The notes below the pieces were generated by a model that ran no database searches, was not told the origin of the DNA, and saw only the letters and a program-made list of their open reading frames with translations. This document shows positions 1 through 6,375 of a stretch of DNA of 13,277 nt, piece by piece (positions within the stretch are counted from its first letter, which is position 1; each line of letters begins with the position of its first letter). Made by a program: the position numbers and the translations under genes. The stretch covers positions 1 to 13,277 of the forward strand of contig QHPZ01000246.1 of NCBI GenBank assembly GCA_003219225.1. The letters run 5' to 3'. The stretch comes from Verrucomicrobiota bacterium (GTDB lineage Bacteria; Verrucomicrobiota; Verrucomicrobiia; Chthoniobacterales; UBA10450).

Positions 1-1024
1 CATTGGTATAGAGCGAATCGTGCTCGATCGATTTCATCGCGTTCGGGTTCGATTTGTAATTCGTGCCCGAAACGACCCCGAAATAGCCGTTCTCCGGATT
101 GACCGCGAATAACCGCCCGTCGCGAATCTGCATCCAGGCGATGTCGTCGCCGACGGTAGTGATTTTCCAACCTTTGAAATGCGCGGGAGGAATCAACATC
201 GCGAAATTAGTTTTGCCGCACGCGCTCGGGAACGCCGCTGCCACGTAATGTTTTTTCCCCGCGGGCGATTCGATGCCAAGGATCAACATGTGCTCGGCCA
301 TCCAGCCTTGTTTGCGCGCGAGATAGGAGCCGATGCGAAGCGCGAGACATTTTTTGCTCAGCAACACGTTGCCGCCGTAACCTGACCCGACCGAGATGAT
401 GCTGTTGTCCTGTGGGAAATGGCAGATGAAGCGCAGCGCCGGATCGACATCCAATAATGAATGCACGCCGCGGTTCCATTCCGTGGCCGGATCATGGCCG
501 AGCCGTTTGACCGCGACCGCGCCCATGCGCGTCATGATTCGCATACTGAGCACGACGTAAATGGAATCGGTGATCTCGAACCCGACTTTGGTCAGCGGCG
601 AATCAGGCGGGCCCATGATGTAGGGAATGACAAAGAGCGTGCGGCCGCGCATTGCGCCTTTGAGCAGGCCGTGCAGTTTTGTGTAGGTCTCGGCCGGTTC
701 GCTCCAGTTATTGGTCGGCCCCGCCTCTTTCTTCGTGGGCGTGCAAATGAAAGTGAATTGCTCGACGCGCGCGACATCGTTTGGATTGGAGCGGTGCAAA
801 TACGAGCGCGGCACTTTCTGCTCGTTCAGTTTGATCAGCACGCCTTGCTTGAGCGCCTGCTCGAGAAGGAACTGGTGTTCGGGTTCGGAACCGTCGCACC
901 AAAAAATGTTCTCCGGTTTGGCGAGCAATTCCACCTCGTGCACCCAATCGAGGACCGCCTGATTTTCCGGTTTGGCATCGCCGATACCGGCCGGCGGTGA
1001 AATGGCTGGGGCAAGGTTGTTCAT
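1..1024 (-). CDS. pckG: Phosphoenolpyruvate carboxykinase (GTP), N-terminal part, runs off the left edge
   Basis: This gene encodes a cytosolic GTP-dependent PEP carboxykinase, which converts oxaloacetate plus GTP to phosphoenolpyruvate, GDP and CO2 at the entry to gluconeogenesis. I translated 341 residues from the ATG at 1022-1024; the family is about 600 residues, so roughly the C-terminal 40% lies outside the window. The sequence shows the kinase-1a P-loop FPSACGKTN (about residues 265-273, with the reactive active-site Cys269), the kinase-2 motif GDDIAWM (about 292-298), the substrate-loop stretch YGGNVLLSKKC upstream of it, and ENGYFGVVSGT downstream. These motifs separate it clearly from the ATP-dependent family. 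A purine-rich GGAAGG lies about 14 nt upstream of the start, too far to be a convincing ribosome site. It is transcribed divergently from the rhomboid-like gene across 120 nt. No frame damage is seen. Confidence 0.96.
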   Translation of the reverse strand, partial: MNNLAPAISPPAGIGDAKPENQAVLDWVHEVELLAKPENIFWCDGSEPEHQFLLEQALKQGVLIKLNEQKVPRSYLHRSNPNDVARVEQFTFICTPTKKEAGPTNNWSEPAETYTKLHGLLKGAMRGRTLFVIPYIMGPPDSPLTKVGFEITDSIYVVLSMRIMTRMGAVAVKRLGHDPATEWNRGVHSLLDVDPALRFICHFPQDNSIISVGSGYGGNVLLSKKCLALRIGSYLARKQGWMAEHMLILGIESPAGKKHYVAAAFPSACGKTNFAMLIPPAHFKGWKITTVGDDIAWMQIRDGRLFAVNPENGYFGVVSGTNYKSNPNAMKSIEHDSLYTN

Positions 1025-1144
1025 GGGACGGTGTCGATCCTTCCAAATCAGGGAAGAACAAATTTCTGCCGCCTGGCGCGCTTCTCCAAGCAAATTTTCG
1101 CAGCGACCGAACGGCAGCTTGCGCGGTTCAATGCGCGGGATTAA

Positions 1145-1990
1145 ATGAGACGCATGTTCGGAGTCACTACCTCCGATGACTATCGGCCGGTGGCATGGAT
1201 GGGGCGCTACCCGGTCCGGGTGACATCGATTGTTTGCGCGCTCGTTGTGCTCGGGATGTTCGCCACCGTCGCCGCGCAAACTGCACGAGTGGATTTTTCA
1301 CTGTTTGCATTTCAAACCTACTCGTTTCTGCACGGCGCGATTTGGCAACCGCTCACCTGTACGCTCATTCAAACCGCATCGTTCTTTTTCCTGTTCAACA
1401 TTTTCTTCTTTTATTGGTCGGGAAATCAGGTTGAGCAATTTCTTGGCGTCCGCCGTTATTTGAAGTTGCTCGGCCTGCTGCTGCTGGTGCCGCCAGTGGT
1501 TTTCATCGCCTGGGGCCGCGCCGGAATGGGATGGAGTTATTTCGGCTCCTACGAGCTGACGATCGGGATGTTCATCGCGTTCGCCGCAGTTTACCCAAAC
1601 ATCGAAATTTTTGGATGGGTGAGTTTGAAATGGCTCGCCTTTGCCGGGCTGGTGCTCGGCTCGATGCAATATCTGCCGCGGCACGACTGGGGTTATCTCA
1701 CCGTGCTTTGGGGAATGTGCCTCACCTCCTTCATTTTCATTCGCGTGGTGCAGGAGCGCGTTGCCTTCTCGCCGGCTTTGCAGCGGCTCAATCCGTTCCG
1801 GAAAAAACCGCGGCTGCACGTTGTCCAAAAATCACCCACCGCCCAACGCGCGGCGGAGCCGGACGATGTTTACGCGTCGGTCGACCCGATTCTGGATAAA
1901 ATCTCGAAGTCCGGCATTGGCAGTTTAACGTCGGCCGAGCGGCGCCAACTCGATCGCGCGCGCGACCGACTGTTGAAGAAAACTGAGTAA
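1145..1990 (+). CDS. Rhomboid-family membrane protein, probably catalytically dead (pseudoprotease)
   Basis: A 281-residue integral membrane protein with several hydrophobic helices (roughly 24-45, 72-92, 105-123, 133-150, 160-173, 183-201) and a charged cytosolic tail. The second helix ends FFLFNIFFFYWSGNQVEQFLG, which matches the rhomboid HLLFN...W.G..E..LG pattern with the oxyanion His replaced by Phe81. The stretch GSYELTIGMFIAFAAVYPN (134-152) aligns with the rhomboid GxSG...FP(N) helix, but the catalytic serine position is Tyr136 and the following Gly is Glu137. A His (180) remains near the usual second catalytic position. The tail (about 247-279) ends DPILDKISKSGIGSLTSAER, a helical module seen after rhomboid cores in related bacteria. 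The fold assignment is therefore good, but protease activity is unlikely. The ATG at 1145 follows a weak GGGA; Met4 is an alternative start. Its 3' end converges on the gmhA remnant 9 nt away. Confidence 0.82.
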   Translation: MRRMFGVTTSDDYRPVAWMGRYPVRVTSIVCALVVLGMFATVAAQTARVDFSLFAFQTYSFLHGAIWQPLTCTLIQTASFFFLFNIFFFYWSGNQVEQFLGVRRYLKLLGLLLLVPPVVFIAWGRAGMGWSYFGSYELTIGMFIAFAAVYPNIEIFGWVSLKWLAFAGLVLGSMQYLPRHDWGYLTVLWGMCLTSFIFIRVVQERVAFSPALQRLNPFRKKPRLHVVQKSPTAQRAAEPDDVYASVDPILDKISKSGIGSLTSAERRQLDRARDRLLKKTE

Positions 1991-1993
1991 GCC

Positions 1994-2012
1994 CGCCCGT
2001 TATTTCCGGGCG
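1994..2012. terminator. Possible bidirectional terminator hairpin between convergent genes
   Basis: A 6-bp perfect GC stem (CGCCCG at 1994-1999 pairing with CGGGCG at 2007-2012) encloses a 7-nt AT-rich loop. It sits just after the rhomboid-like stop codon and overlaps the ancestral gmhA stop codon, which lies in the loop. There is no clear T-run on either side, so factor-independent termination is only a possibility. Confidence 0.35.
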
Positions 2013-2546
2013 AGGCGCGGCTCGACGATTTCGCAGAGGACGTGGAGGATAAACTTGTGCGCTTCTTGGATGCGCGCCGTCGACCCCACAGCAATCCCCG
2101 CCGTCGCGGCCGAGGAGCGCGATCGTTTTCAGCCCCGCTGCTTTTGCTTCCTCGAGTGCGCGCTGGACGTTTTTGGATTTGCCGCTGGTGGTGATCGCGA
2201 TCAGGACGTCGCCCGATTTGCCGAAGGCATGCACCTGACGCGCAAAGATTTCGTCGAACCCGTAATCGTTGCCGGCAGCGGTGATCAAACTTCCGCCCTG
2301 CGAAAGATTCAACGCCGGATAAGGCCGGCGATCCCGATCGAAACGGCAGGCCAGCTCCGTGCAAAAATCCGCCGCATCCGCCGCGCTCCCGCCATTGCCG
2401 CAGACGAGCAGCTTGTTGCCATTCGTTAGGCAATCGCCGATCAACTCCGCCGCTTTTGCGATCTGCGGCTCAAGATCGACAAGCGATTCAAGCGTGTTGC
2501 TCGCGCCTGCGATTGCGTTCTTGAAAATGTCAGACGGTTTACCCAT
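2000..2546 (-). pseudogene. gmhA: D-sedoheptulose-7-phosphate isomerase (SIS family), broken by deletion and frameshift
   Basis: The first 150 codons encode a typical SIS-domain phosphoheptose isomerase of the GmhA/DiaA type. GmhA converts sedoheptulose 7-phosphate to D-glycero-D-manno-heptose 7-phosphate for LPS core heptose. Visible motifs are CGNGGSAADAADF (about 49-61), AAGNDYGFDEIFARQ (about 90-104), the phosphate-binding TTSGKSKNV (119-127) and LLGRDGG (144-150). After GRDGG the frame is lost. The conserved C-terminal helix STARIQEAHKFILHVLCEIV continues in the +1 frame and ends EPRLARK at a TAA at 2000-2002. Compared with family members about 10-12 codons are missing between DGG and ARIQE, so this is a non-triplet deletion around 2080-2097. 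Reading on in the original frame gives an implausible tail that overlaps the rhomboid-like gene to 1788. The start ATG lies 3 nt after the TonB-gene stop, so the two are co-transcribed. An assembly error is possible. Confidence 0.82.
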
Positions 2547-2549
2547 GCT

Positions 2550-2930
2550 TTAGAAGCGCACGCCTCGCATTGTGAAGGTGATTGGGCTCTTCACAACAGA
2601 AACGGTGCCCGGTTTGAAACGCCATCGCCGAAAAGCTTCGAGCGCGGCCTCGTCGAGAAGCTTGTATCCCGTGCTCTTCAACATCTGCGCCGATGTGACA
2701 TAGCCAGTTCGAGAATCGACTTTCATCAGCACAACGCCGCTTCCCGCCATACCTTTAGCCCGGGCTTCGTAGGGATAGCGTGGCCGCGCCGCGTACACCG
2801 CAAAGGATTTGGAGTTGCCTGGGACGCTCTGCCTTTTGGAGGACGTGTCTTGAGATTGAGCAATCGCAATCCGTGAAGGGGCGGAGGAAATTGTGATCGC
2901 TAACGCAACTAGTATGAGTCCGCGACACAT
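2550..2930 (-). CDS. Small secreted or periplasmic TonB C-terminal-domain protein
   Basis: The predicted product is 126 residues from the ATG at 2928-2930. It has an N-terminal signal sequence (MCRGLILVALAITISSAPSR, with a possible cleavage after IAIA) and then one TonB C-terminal domain, recognisable by ARPRYPYEARAKGMAGSGVV, LMKVDSRTGYVTSAQML and LLDEAALEAFRRWRFKPG. This domain contacts TonB boxes of outer-membrane transporters in classical TonB, but here the ExbB/D-interacting transmembrane anchor and the long proline-rich spacer are missing. A general envelope role is more likely than classical energy transduction. An upstream ATG at 2969 would put 13 extra codons into the 3' half of the adjacent tRNA-like gene and ahead of the signal peptide, so I chose the internal Met. 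The gene is followed after 3 nt by the gmhA remnant. Confidence 0.82.
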   Translation of the reverse strand: MCRGLILVALAITISSAPSRIAIAQSQDTSSKRQSVPGNSKSFAVYAARPRYPYEARAKGMAGSGVVLMKVDSRTGYVTSAQMLKSTGYKLLDEAALEAFRRWRFKPGTVSVVKSPITFTMRGVRF

Positions 2931-2942
2931 ACTTTCAGAAGA

Positions 2943-3053
2943 TGGTGCGCGATAGTGGGTTCGAACCACTGACCCCTACCGTGTCCGCAAGTGCCCCGCC
3001 CGCATCGCTACGCGAAGCGTTGCGGGCGCGGTCTACCACTGAGCTAACCGCGC
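2943..3053 (-). tRNA. tRNA-Val(GAC)-like gene interrupted by a hairpin insertion; probable pseudogene
   Basis: The region has most parts of a tRNA. The 7-bp acceptor stem is intact (GCGCGGT with ATCGCGC, one G-U), followed by TA-GCTC-AGTGGTA of the D-arm, a perfect T-arm (AGTGG, loop TTCGAAC, CCACT), discriminator A and an encoded CCA at 2943-2945. It is 111 nt instead of about 75. The extra ~37 nt lie in the 3' strand of the D-stem and hold a GC-rich hairpin (2997-3028), so GCTC has no GAGC partner. Downstream, ACTTGC..GACAC....GGGGTC resembles a tRNA-Val(GAC) anticodon arm, but the loop has 6 nt, lacks U33, and the stem has two mismatches. A working tRNA is unlikely even if the hairpin were removed. 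Identity as Val is an inference from this residual similarity. Confidence 0.6.
2997..3028. repeat. REP-like hairpin inserted in the tRNA-like gene
   Basis: An 8-bp perfect outer stem (CGCCCGCA at 2997-3004 with TGCGGGCG at 3021-3028) and a 4-bp inner stem (CGCT at 3006-3009 with AGCG at 3016-3019) are separated by a symmetric T-T mismatch (3005/3020), with a 6-nt loop. The symmetric, GC-rich form is like dispersed REP or palindromic elements rather than any tRNA part. No second copy is seen in this window. Confidence 0.65.
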
Positions 3054-3070
3054 ATTCTAAAGCAGGGACA

Positions 3071-3098
3071 AGTGACGAGTGATGAGTGGCGAGTCAGG
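3071..3098. repeat. Degenerate heptamer tandem repeat, four units
   Basis: Four consecutive 7-nt units AGTGACG, AGTGATG, AGTGGCG and AGTCAGG lie between the tRNA-like gene and the receiver-domain gene. The units share AGTG(A/G)(T/C)G except the last. It could be a slipped-strand simple repeat; no regulatory function can be claimed. Confidence 0.6.
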
Positions 3099-3133
3099 GG
3101 CAACATGCCGACGGTGCGCGACCGCGGCTACAA

Positions 3134-3505
3134 CTACGCCGCCAGCTTGACCGCTTCCTTATGGCCGAGGATGCGGACGGTGGTCTTGAGCTGTTCGACC
3201 TTGAGCGGCTTCTTCAACACGGTGATCGGACCTTTGGACAGAATCCGGTCGAGCATGTCGCTGTCGGGGTAACCGGTGATGATCACGATCGGGCAATCGG
3301 GCTGTCCGGCGCGCGCCGTCTCGTAAACGTCGTCGGCCGGGCCGTCGGGCAATTTCAGATCGAGAAAGATCAGATCGAACTTTTGCTTTTCGAGCGCGGC
3401 CAGCGCTTCCTTGACCGTGCCGACGACAACGCGGCTGAAGCCGATCTTCTTGAGGAAAAGCTTAAAGAGATTTTGCAAGCTCTCGTCATCATCGACCACG
3501 AGCAC
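3134..3505 (-). CDS. Response-regulator receiver domain (probably the C-terminal half of a split HTH-receiver protein)
   Basis: This 123-residue frame is a single CheY-like receiver. The acidic pocket is D5-D6-D7 (VVDDDE), the phospho-acceptor is D49 (LIFLDLKLPDG), the switch Thr is T77 (IIITGYP) and the conserved Lys is K99 (VLKKPL). It would receive phosphate from a histidine kinase not present in the window. The only start in this frame is a GTG at 3503-3505, with no ribosome site upstream and a stop seven codons earlier. Its first 17 nt overlap the end of the upstream HTH frame. Removing one A from the AAAA run just upstream joins the two frames into one protein (GGRWRI then NKSGQPTVLVVDDDE). 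I therefore suspect the two frames were one gene, although translational coupling of two separate proteins is also possible. Confidence 0.85.
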   Translation of the reverse strand: MLVVDDDESLQNLFKLFLKKIGFSRVVVGTVKEALAALEKQKFDLIFLDLKLPDGPADDVYETARAGQPDCPIVIITGYPDSDMLDRILSKGPITVLKKPLKVEQLKTTVRILGHKEAVKLAA

Positions 3506-3650
3506 GGTGGGCTGACCGGACTTGTTTTATCCGCCAGCGACCGCCGATTTGAATGGCCGGTAATTGGCCGCGCTGGACAAGATAATAGACGGTCGGCAAG
3601 GGTATGCGGAGGTACTTGGCGGTTTCCTTAACCGTGAGGAGGTTGTGCAT
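3489..3650 (-). CDS. Excisionase-type (MerR-like) helix-turn-helix DNA-binding domain, short frame
   Basis: A 53-codon frame starts at the ATG 3648-3650. It begins MHNLLTVKETAKYLRIPLPT and continues VYYLVQRGQLPAIQIGGRWRI. This is the classic HTH_17/excisionase pattern (LLTVxEAAxYLxVxxxTVYxLxxxGxLPAxxxGxRWRI), which binds DNA through a winged HTH. After RWRIK the residues (QVRSAHRARGR) do not fit the family and end at a TGA at 3489-3491 inside the start region of the receiver frame. Such HTH domains occur fused to receiver domains, which supports a single HTH-receiver gene broken at the A-run near 3528-3531. No Shine-Dalgarno motif precedes the ATG; a promoter-like pair lies about 70-90 nt upstream. 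Confidence 0.72.
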   Translation of the reverse strand: MHNLLTVKETAKYLRIPLPTVYYLVQRGQLPAIQIGGRWRIKQVRSAHRARGR

Positions 3651-3717
3651 GGAAAGGAATCATCAATTACTCAGCAAGTGGCCGCAAAATGGGCAAGCTA
3701 TTTCGCTCGCGGCAAGC

Positions 3718-3743
3718 ATTATAAATTTTAGAATCGATGTCAA
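3718..3743 (-). promoter_or_regulatory. Sigma-70-like promoter with short 14-bp spacer for the HTH-receiver unit
   Basis: Reading the minus strand, TTGACA (3738-3743) and TATAAT (3718-3723) are both perfect consensus hexamers in an AT-rich patch of a GC-rich region. They are 14 bp apart rather than the usual 16-18. The predicted transcript would begin near 3711 and leave a 5' leader of about 60 nt before the ATG at 3650. Confidence 0.5.
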
Positions 3744-3764
3744 TCTCTTGTTCGCGCCGACGCC

Positions 3765-4454
3765 GTGACCGCGCAATACAGCTGGGCGACTTCGCGACTG
3801 GACAATGCGAGAGCGGCAGTTGACTATTCGCACCTCATGAGCGTGCTCTTTTTCAAGCGCTTCCTGCAACGGCCGCTTCAGATTGCGTCGATCGTGCCGA
3901 GCTCCAGGGCGCTGGTCGAACGCGTGGCAGCCAAAATGGATTTCACTCGACCGCGCGTGATCGCCGAATACGGGCCGGGCGAAGGTGTGCACTCGCGCGA
4001 GATCGCCCGCCGGATGAGCGCCGATTCGCATCTGCTGCTGTTCGAGCTTGACGTCGCGCTCTCGCGTGATCTGGAGCGGCAATTTGCGGACGACCCGCGC
4101 GTCCATGTCGTGCACGGCGATGCTGCGCGTTTGCTACAGGAATTGGCGCGCCGCGGGTTTGCCCACTGCGATTACGTCCTTTCGGGCATCCCGTTCAGCA
4201 TCCTCAAGATCGACAAGAAACGCGCGCTCCTCCGAAAAACCTACGACGCGCTCGCAGCGGGCGGGAGTTTCATCATTTACCAGGTCACGAACGAGCTGAA
4301 GCAGCACGCCACGCTGTTCGATTGGGTGGACTCCGAATATTTCCTGCAAAATATCCCGCCGATGTTCATCACCGTGTTTCAAAAATCGGACGGGATGGCG
4401 CGCCGGGTGGCTGACCTGGAGTTGAGCCGGTTCTCCGCGCAACGCCGGGCATGA
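3765..4454 (+). CDS. Phospholipid N-methyltransferase-like SAM-dependent methyltransferase (PmtA type)
   Basis: The product (229 residues from GTG 3765) is a class I SAM-dependent methyltransferase close to PmtA/rRNA-dimethylase-like enzymes that methylate phosphatidylethanolamine. Motif I is AEYGPGEGVHSREIARR (67-83), motif II is the acidic LFELD (92-96), motif III is VHGDAARLL (116-124) and motif IV is DYVLSGIPFS (126-135). The N-terminal stretch FLQRPLQIASIVPSSRALVE, with its PSS signature, is typical of the PmtA/COG3963 group, where homologs begin only about 20 residues before it. That makes Met25 (ATG 3837-3839) a serious alternative start; neither start has a ribosome site. The substrate could also be another lipid or a small molecule. 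The TGA overlaps the fumC ATG by 4 nt (ATGA), implying coupled translation. Confidence 0.78.
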   Translation: MTAQYSWATSRLDNARAAVDYSHLMSVLFFKRFLQRPLQIASIVPSSRALVERVAAKMDFTRPRVIAEYGPGEGVHSREIARRMSADSHLLLFELDVALSRDLERQFADDPRVHVVHGDAARLLQELARRGFAHCDYVLSGIPFSILKIDKKRALLRKTYDALAAGGSFIIYQVTNELKQHATLFDWVDSEYFLQNIPPMFITVFQKSDGMARRVADLELSRFSAQRRA

Positions 4455-5869
4455 GGGAGCAAGTCACCCGGGTGGAAAAGGACTCGATGGGCGAGATGTC
4501 CGTCCCGGCGTCGGCGCTTTACGGCGCTTCCACGCAGCGCGCCGTGCTCAATTTTCCAATCAGCGGGTATCGTTTTACCCGCCCGTTCATTCGGGCCCTT
4601 GGGCTGATCAAATGGGCCGCCGCTCAGGCGAATCATGATCTCGGATTGCTCGATGCCGATCGCGCCGCGCTCATTGTCCAAGCCGCTGAAGAAGTAATCG
4701 AGGGCAAGCTGGACGAACATTTCCCGCTCGACATTTTTCAGACCGGCTCGGGGACGAGCACGAACACGAATGCAAACGAAGTGATCGCCAACCGTTGCGC
4801 GGAGCTGGCCGGAAAACCGATCGGTTCGCGCGAAGTTGTCCACCCAAACGATCACGTCAATATGGGTCAATCCAGCAACGACGTGATTCCCTCGGCCATT
4901 CACATCAGCGCGGCCGAGGAGTTGAAAAATCATCTCGTGCCGTCACTGGCAAAATTGCACCGCGCGCTGGAAGCCAAAGCGGAAGAGTTTTGGGACGTGA
5001 TCAAGATCGGCCGCACCCATTTGATGGACGCGACGCCGGTGCGGCTCGGCCAGGAATTTTCCGGGTATGCTCAACAAGTCGCCTACGGAAAAGCGCGCGC
5101 TGAAAACGCGATCGATGTTTTGCGCGAACTCGCGCTCGGCGGGACCGCTGTCGGCACAGGGATCAATCGACATGTCGATCTTCCGGCGAAAATGATCCGG
5201 CATCTGGAGCACCGCACGAACATTAAATTCTACGAAGCGAAAGATCATTTCGAAGCGCAGGGCAGTAAAGATGCCGTTGTAGAAGCGAGCGGTCAGCTCA
5301 AGACCATCGCTGTCAGTCTCTTTAAGATCGCGAACGATATTCGCTGGCTCGCGAGCGGGCCGCGGTGCGGGATCGGCGAGATTCAGTTGCCTGCGACGCA
5401 GCCCGGCAGCTCGATCATGCCGGGCAAAGTCAATCCGGTTTTGTGCGAGTCGCTCATGATGGTCTGCGCGCAGGTGATCGGTCACGACTGCGCGATCACC
5501 TGGGCCGGCGCGAACGGCAATTTCGAGCTCAACGTCATGATGCCGGTAATGGCGCACGATCTCTTCGAGTCGATCCGGCTACTCGCCAACGCGACCGCCG
5601 CGTTCTGTGAAAAATGCGCGGCCGGCATCGCTGCGAACAGAAAACGTTGCGCCGAGCTGGTCGAACTCTCGCTGGCCATGGTGACGAGTCTCACTCCGAA
5701 GATCGGCTATGATCGCGCGGCCGAAATCGCCAAGGAAAGCGCGCGTACCGGCCGCACCGTGCGCGAGATTTGCCGCGAACAAAAAGTTCTGCCCGATGCA
5801 GAGCTCGACCGCGCGCTTGATCCAGTCGCGATGACCGAACCCAGCGCGAAAACCGCGCCCGCCAAATGA
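4451..5869 (+). CDS. fumC: Fumarate hydratase class II
   Basis: This 472-residue protein is an iron-independent fumarase, which interconverts fumarate and L-malate in the TCA cycle; the family is a cytosolic homotetramer. It belongs to the aspartase/fumarase superfamily. The signature loop GSSIMPGKVNP is at 319-329 and contains the catalytic serines. Other conserved blocks are QTGSGTSTNTNANEVIANR (97-115), HPNDHVNMGQSSND (131-144) and GRTHLMDATPV (187-197, with His190). FumC and aspartase are close relatives, but the N-terminal E(K)DSMGEMSVPASALYGASTQRA and overall length fit FumC. The C-terminus ends in a short low-complexity AKTAPAK tail. The start overlaps the methyltransferase stop and its own stop overlaps the next ATG, so it sits in the middle of a tightly coupled run of genes. 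Confidence 0.96.
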   Translation: MREQVTRVEKDSMGEMSVPASALYGASTQRAVLNFPISGYRFTRPFIRALGLIKWAAAQANHDLGLLDADRAALIVQAAEEVIEGKLDEHFPLDIFQTGSGTSTNTNANEVIANRCAELAGKPIGSREVVHPNDHVNMGQSSNDVIPSAIHISAAEELKNHLVPSLAKLHRALEAKAEEFWDVIKIGRTHLMDATPVRLGQEFSGYAQQVAYGKARAENAIDVLRELALGGTAVGTGINRHVDLPAKMIRHLEHRTNIKFYEAKDHFEAQGSKDAVVEASGQLKTIAVSLFKIANDIRWLASGPRCGIGEIQLPATQPGSSIMPGKVNPVLCESLMMVCAQVIGHDCAITWAGANGNFELNVMMPVMAHDLFESIRLLANATAAFCEKCAAGIAANRKRCAELVELSLAMVTSLTPKIGYDRAAEIAKESARTGRTVREICREQKVLPDAELDRALDPVAMTEPSAKTAPAK

Positions 5870-6366
5870 CGATGAAAAATTGGCGGGTGATCGCGCTGCT
5901 ATTGGCAACTGCTGAGATCATCTCCGCCGCAGGCGCCCGCCCCGATGTCTCCACTGTCATCGACAAGGCGACAGCCGAATCGATTCTTGGTGAAACGGTC
6001 AAAGCGACGACGCCGCGCAACCTGGACGGCGCCGATGGATACTATTCGAAGATTAATTATTACGCGCTAAAGCCGGGCAAGGCGCTCATCATCCGTTTGC
6101 ATCAGGCTGCGCCCGGCTCGCCTGATCCACAGCAGGAACTCGAGATGGTTCGGGCCAGCACAGGCGCGACCAAGCCGCTTTCCGGTCTCGGCGACCGCGC
6201 CGAATATGCGCACGGCGCAGACAGCAACCTGCCCGCTCACGCGCTCATGCTGTATGTCGCCAAAGGCAATACCCTGGTCACCGTTGGGCTCAACGGACTT
6301 GACGATGATTCGCTCGCCCTGGACAAAGCAAGGAACGTTGCGCAAAAAATTCTCGAGAAGCTCTAA
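5866..6366 (+). CDS. Secreted hypothetical protein, about 166 residues
   Basis: I do not recognise a named family. The protein begins MTMKNWRVIALLLATAEIIS and is followed by AAGARP, a plausible signal peptide with cleavage near residue 22-24, so export to the periplasm is likely. The mature part starts with DVSTVIDKATAESILGETVK, a pattern like the N-terminus of small exported domains that begin with a helix at an Ile/Val-Asp-Lys. It contains a YYSKINYYALKPGKALIIRL strand pair, a GLGDRAEYAHG segment and a C-terminal helix (DKARNVAQKILEKL). There are no cysteines in the mature part and no catalytic motif. The ATG overlaps the fumC stop by 4 nt, so it is co-translated with fumC; Met3 is another possible start. 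Its partner role is unknown. Confidence 0.78.
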   Translation: MTMKNWRVIALLLATAEIISAAGARPDVSTVIDKATAESILGETVKATTPRNLDGADGYYSKINYYALKPGKALIIRLHQAAPGSPDPQQELEMVRASTGATKPLSGLGDRAEYAHGADSNLPAHALMLYVAKGNTLVTVGLNGLDDDSLALDKARNVAQKILEKL

Positions 6367-6375
6367 GCCGCCGAC

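Noticed and set aside
461..1000. 179-codon plus-strand frame
   Set aside because: It is antisense to pckG, whose conserved motifs are unambiguous; composition is typical of a shadow frame in GC-rich DNA.
1788..2546. A 252-codon minus-strand frame as a full-length isomerase
   Set aside because: Only the first 150 residues match the SIS family. The tail is implausible and overlaps the rhomboid-like gene, while the true C-terminus is in another frame.
2550..2969. Longer TonB-domain protein from the ATG at 2969
   Set aside because: It would overlap the T-arm of the tRNA-like gene and place 13 residues before a clear signal peptide.
2943..3053. Self-splicing group I intron in the tRNA gene
   Set aside because: The extra segment is only about 37 nt, far below group I size, and lies in the D-stem rather than the anticodon loop.
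3071..3098. CRISPR array
   Set aside because: Units are 7 nt, contiguous and without spacers.
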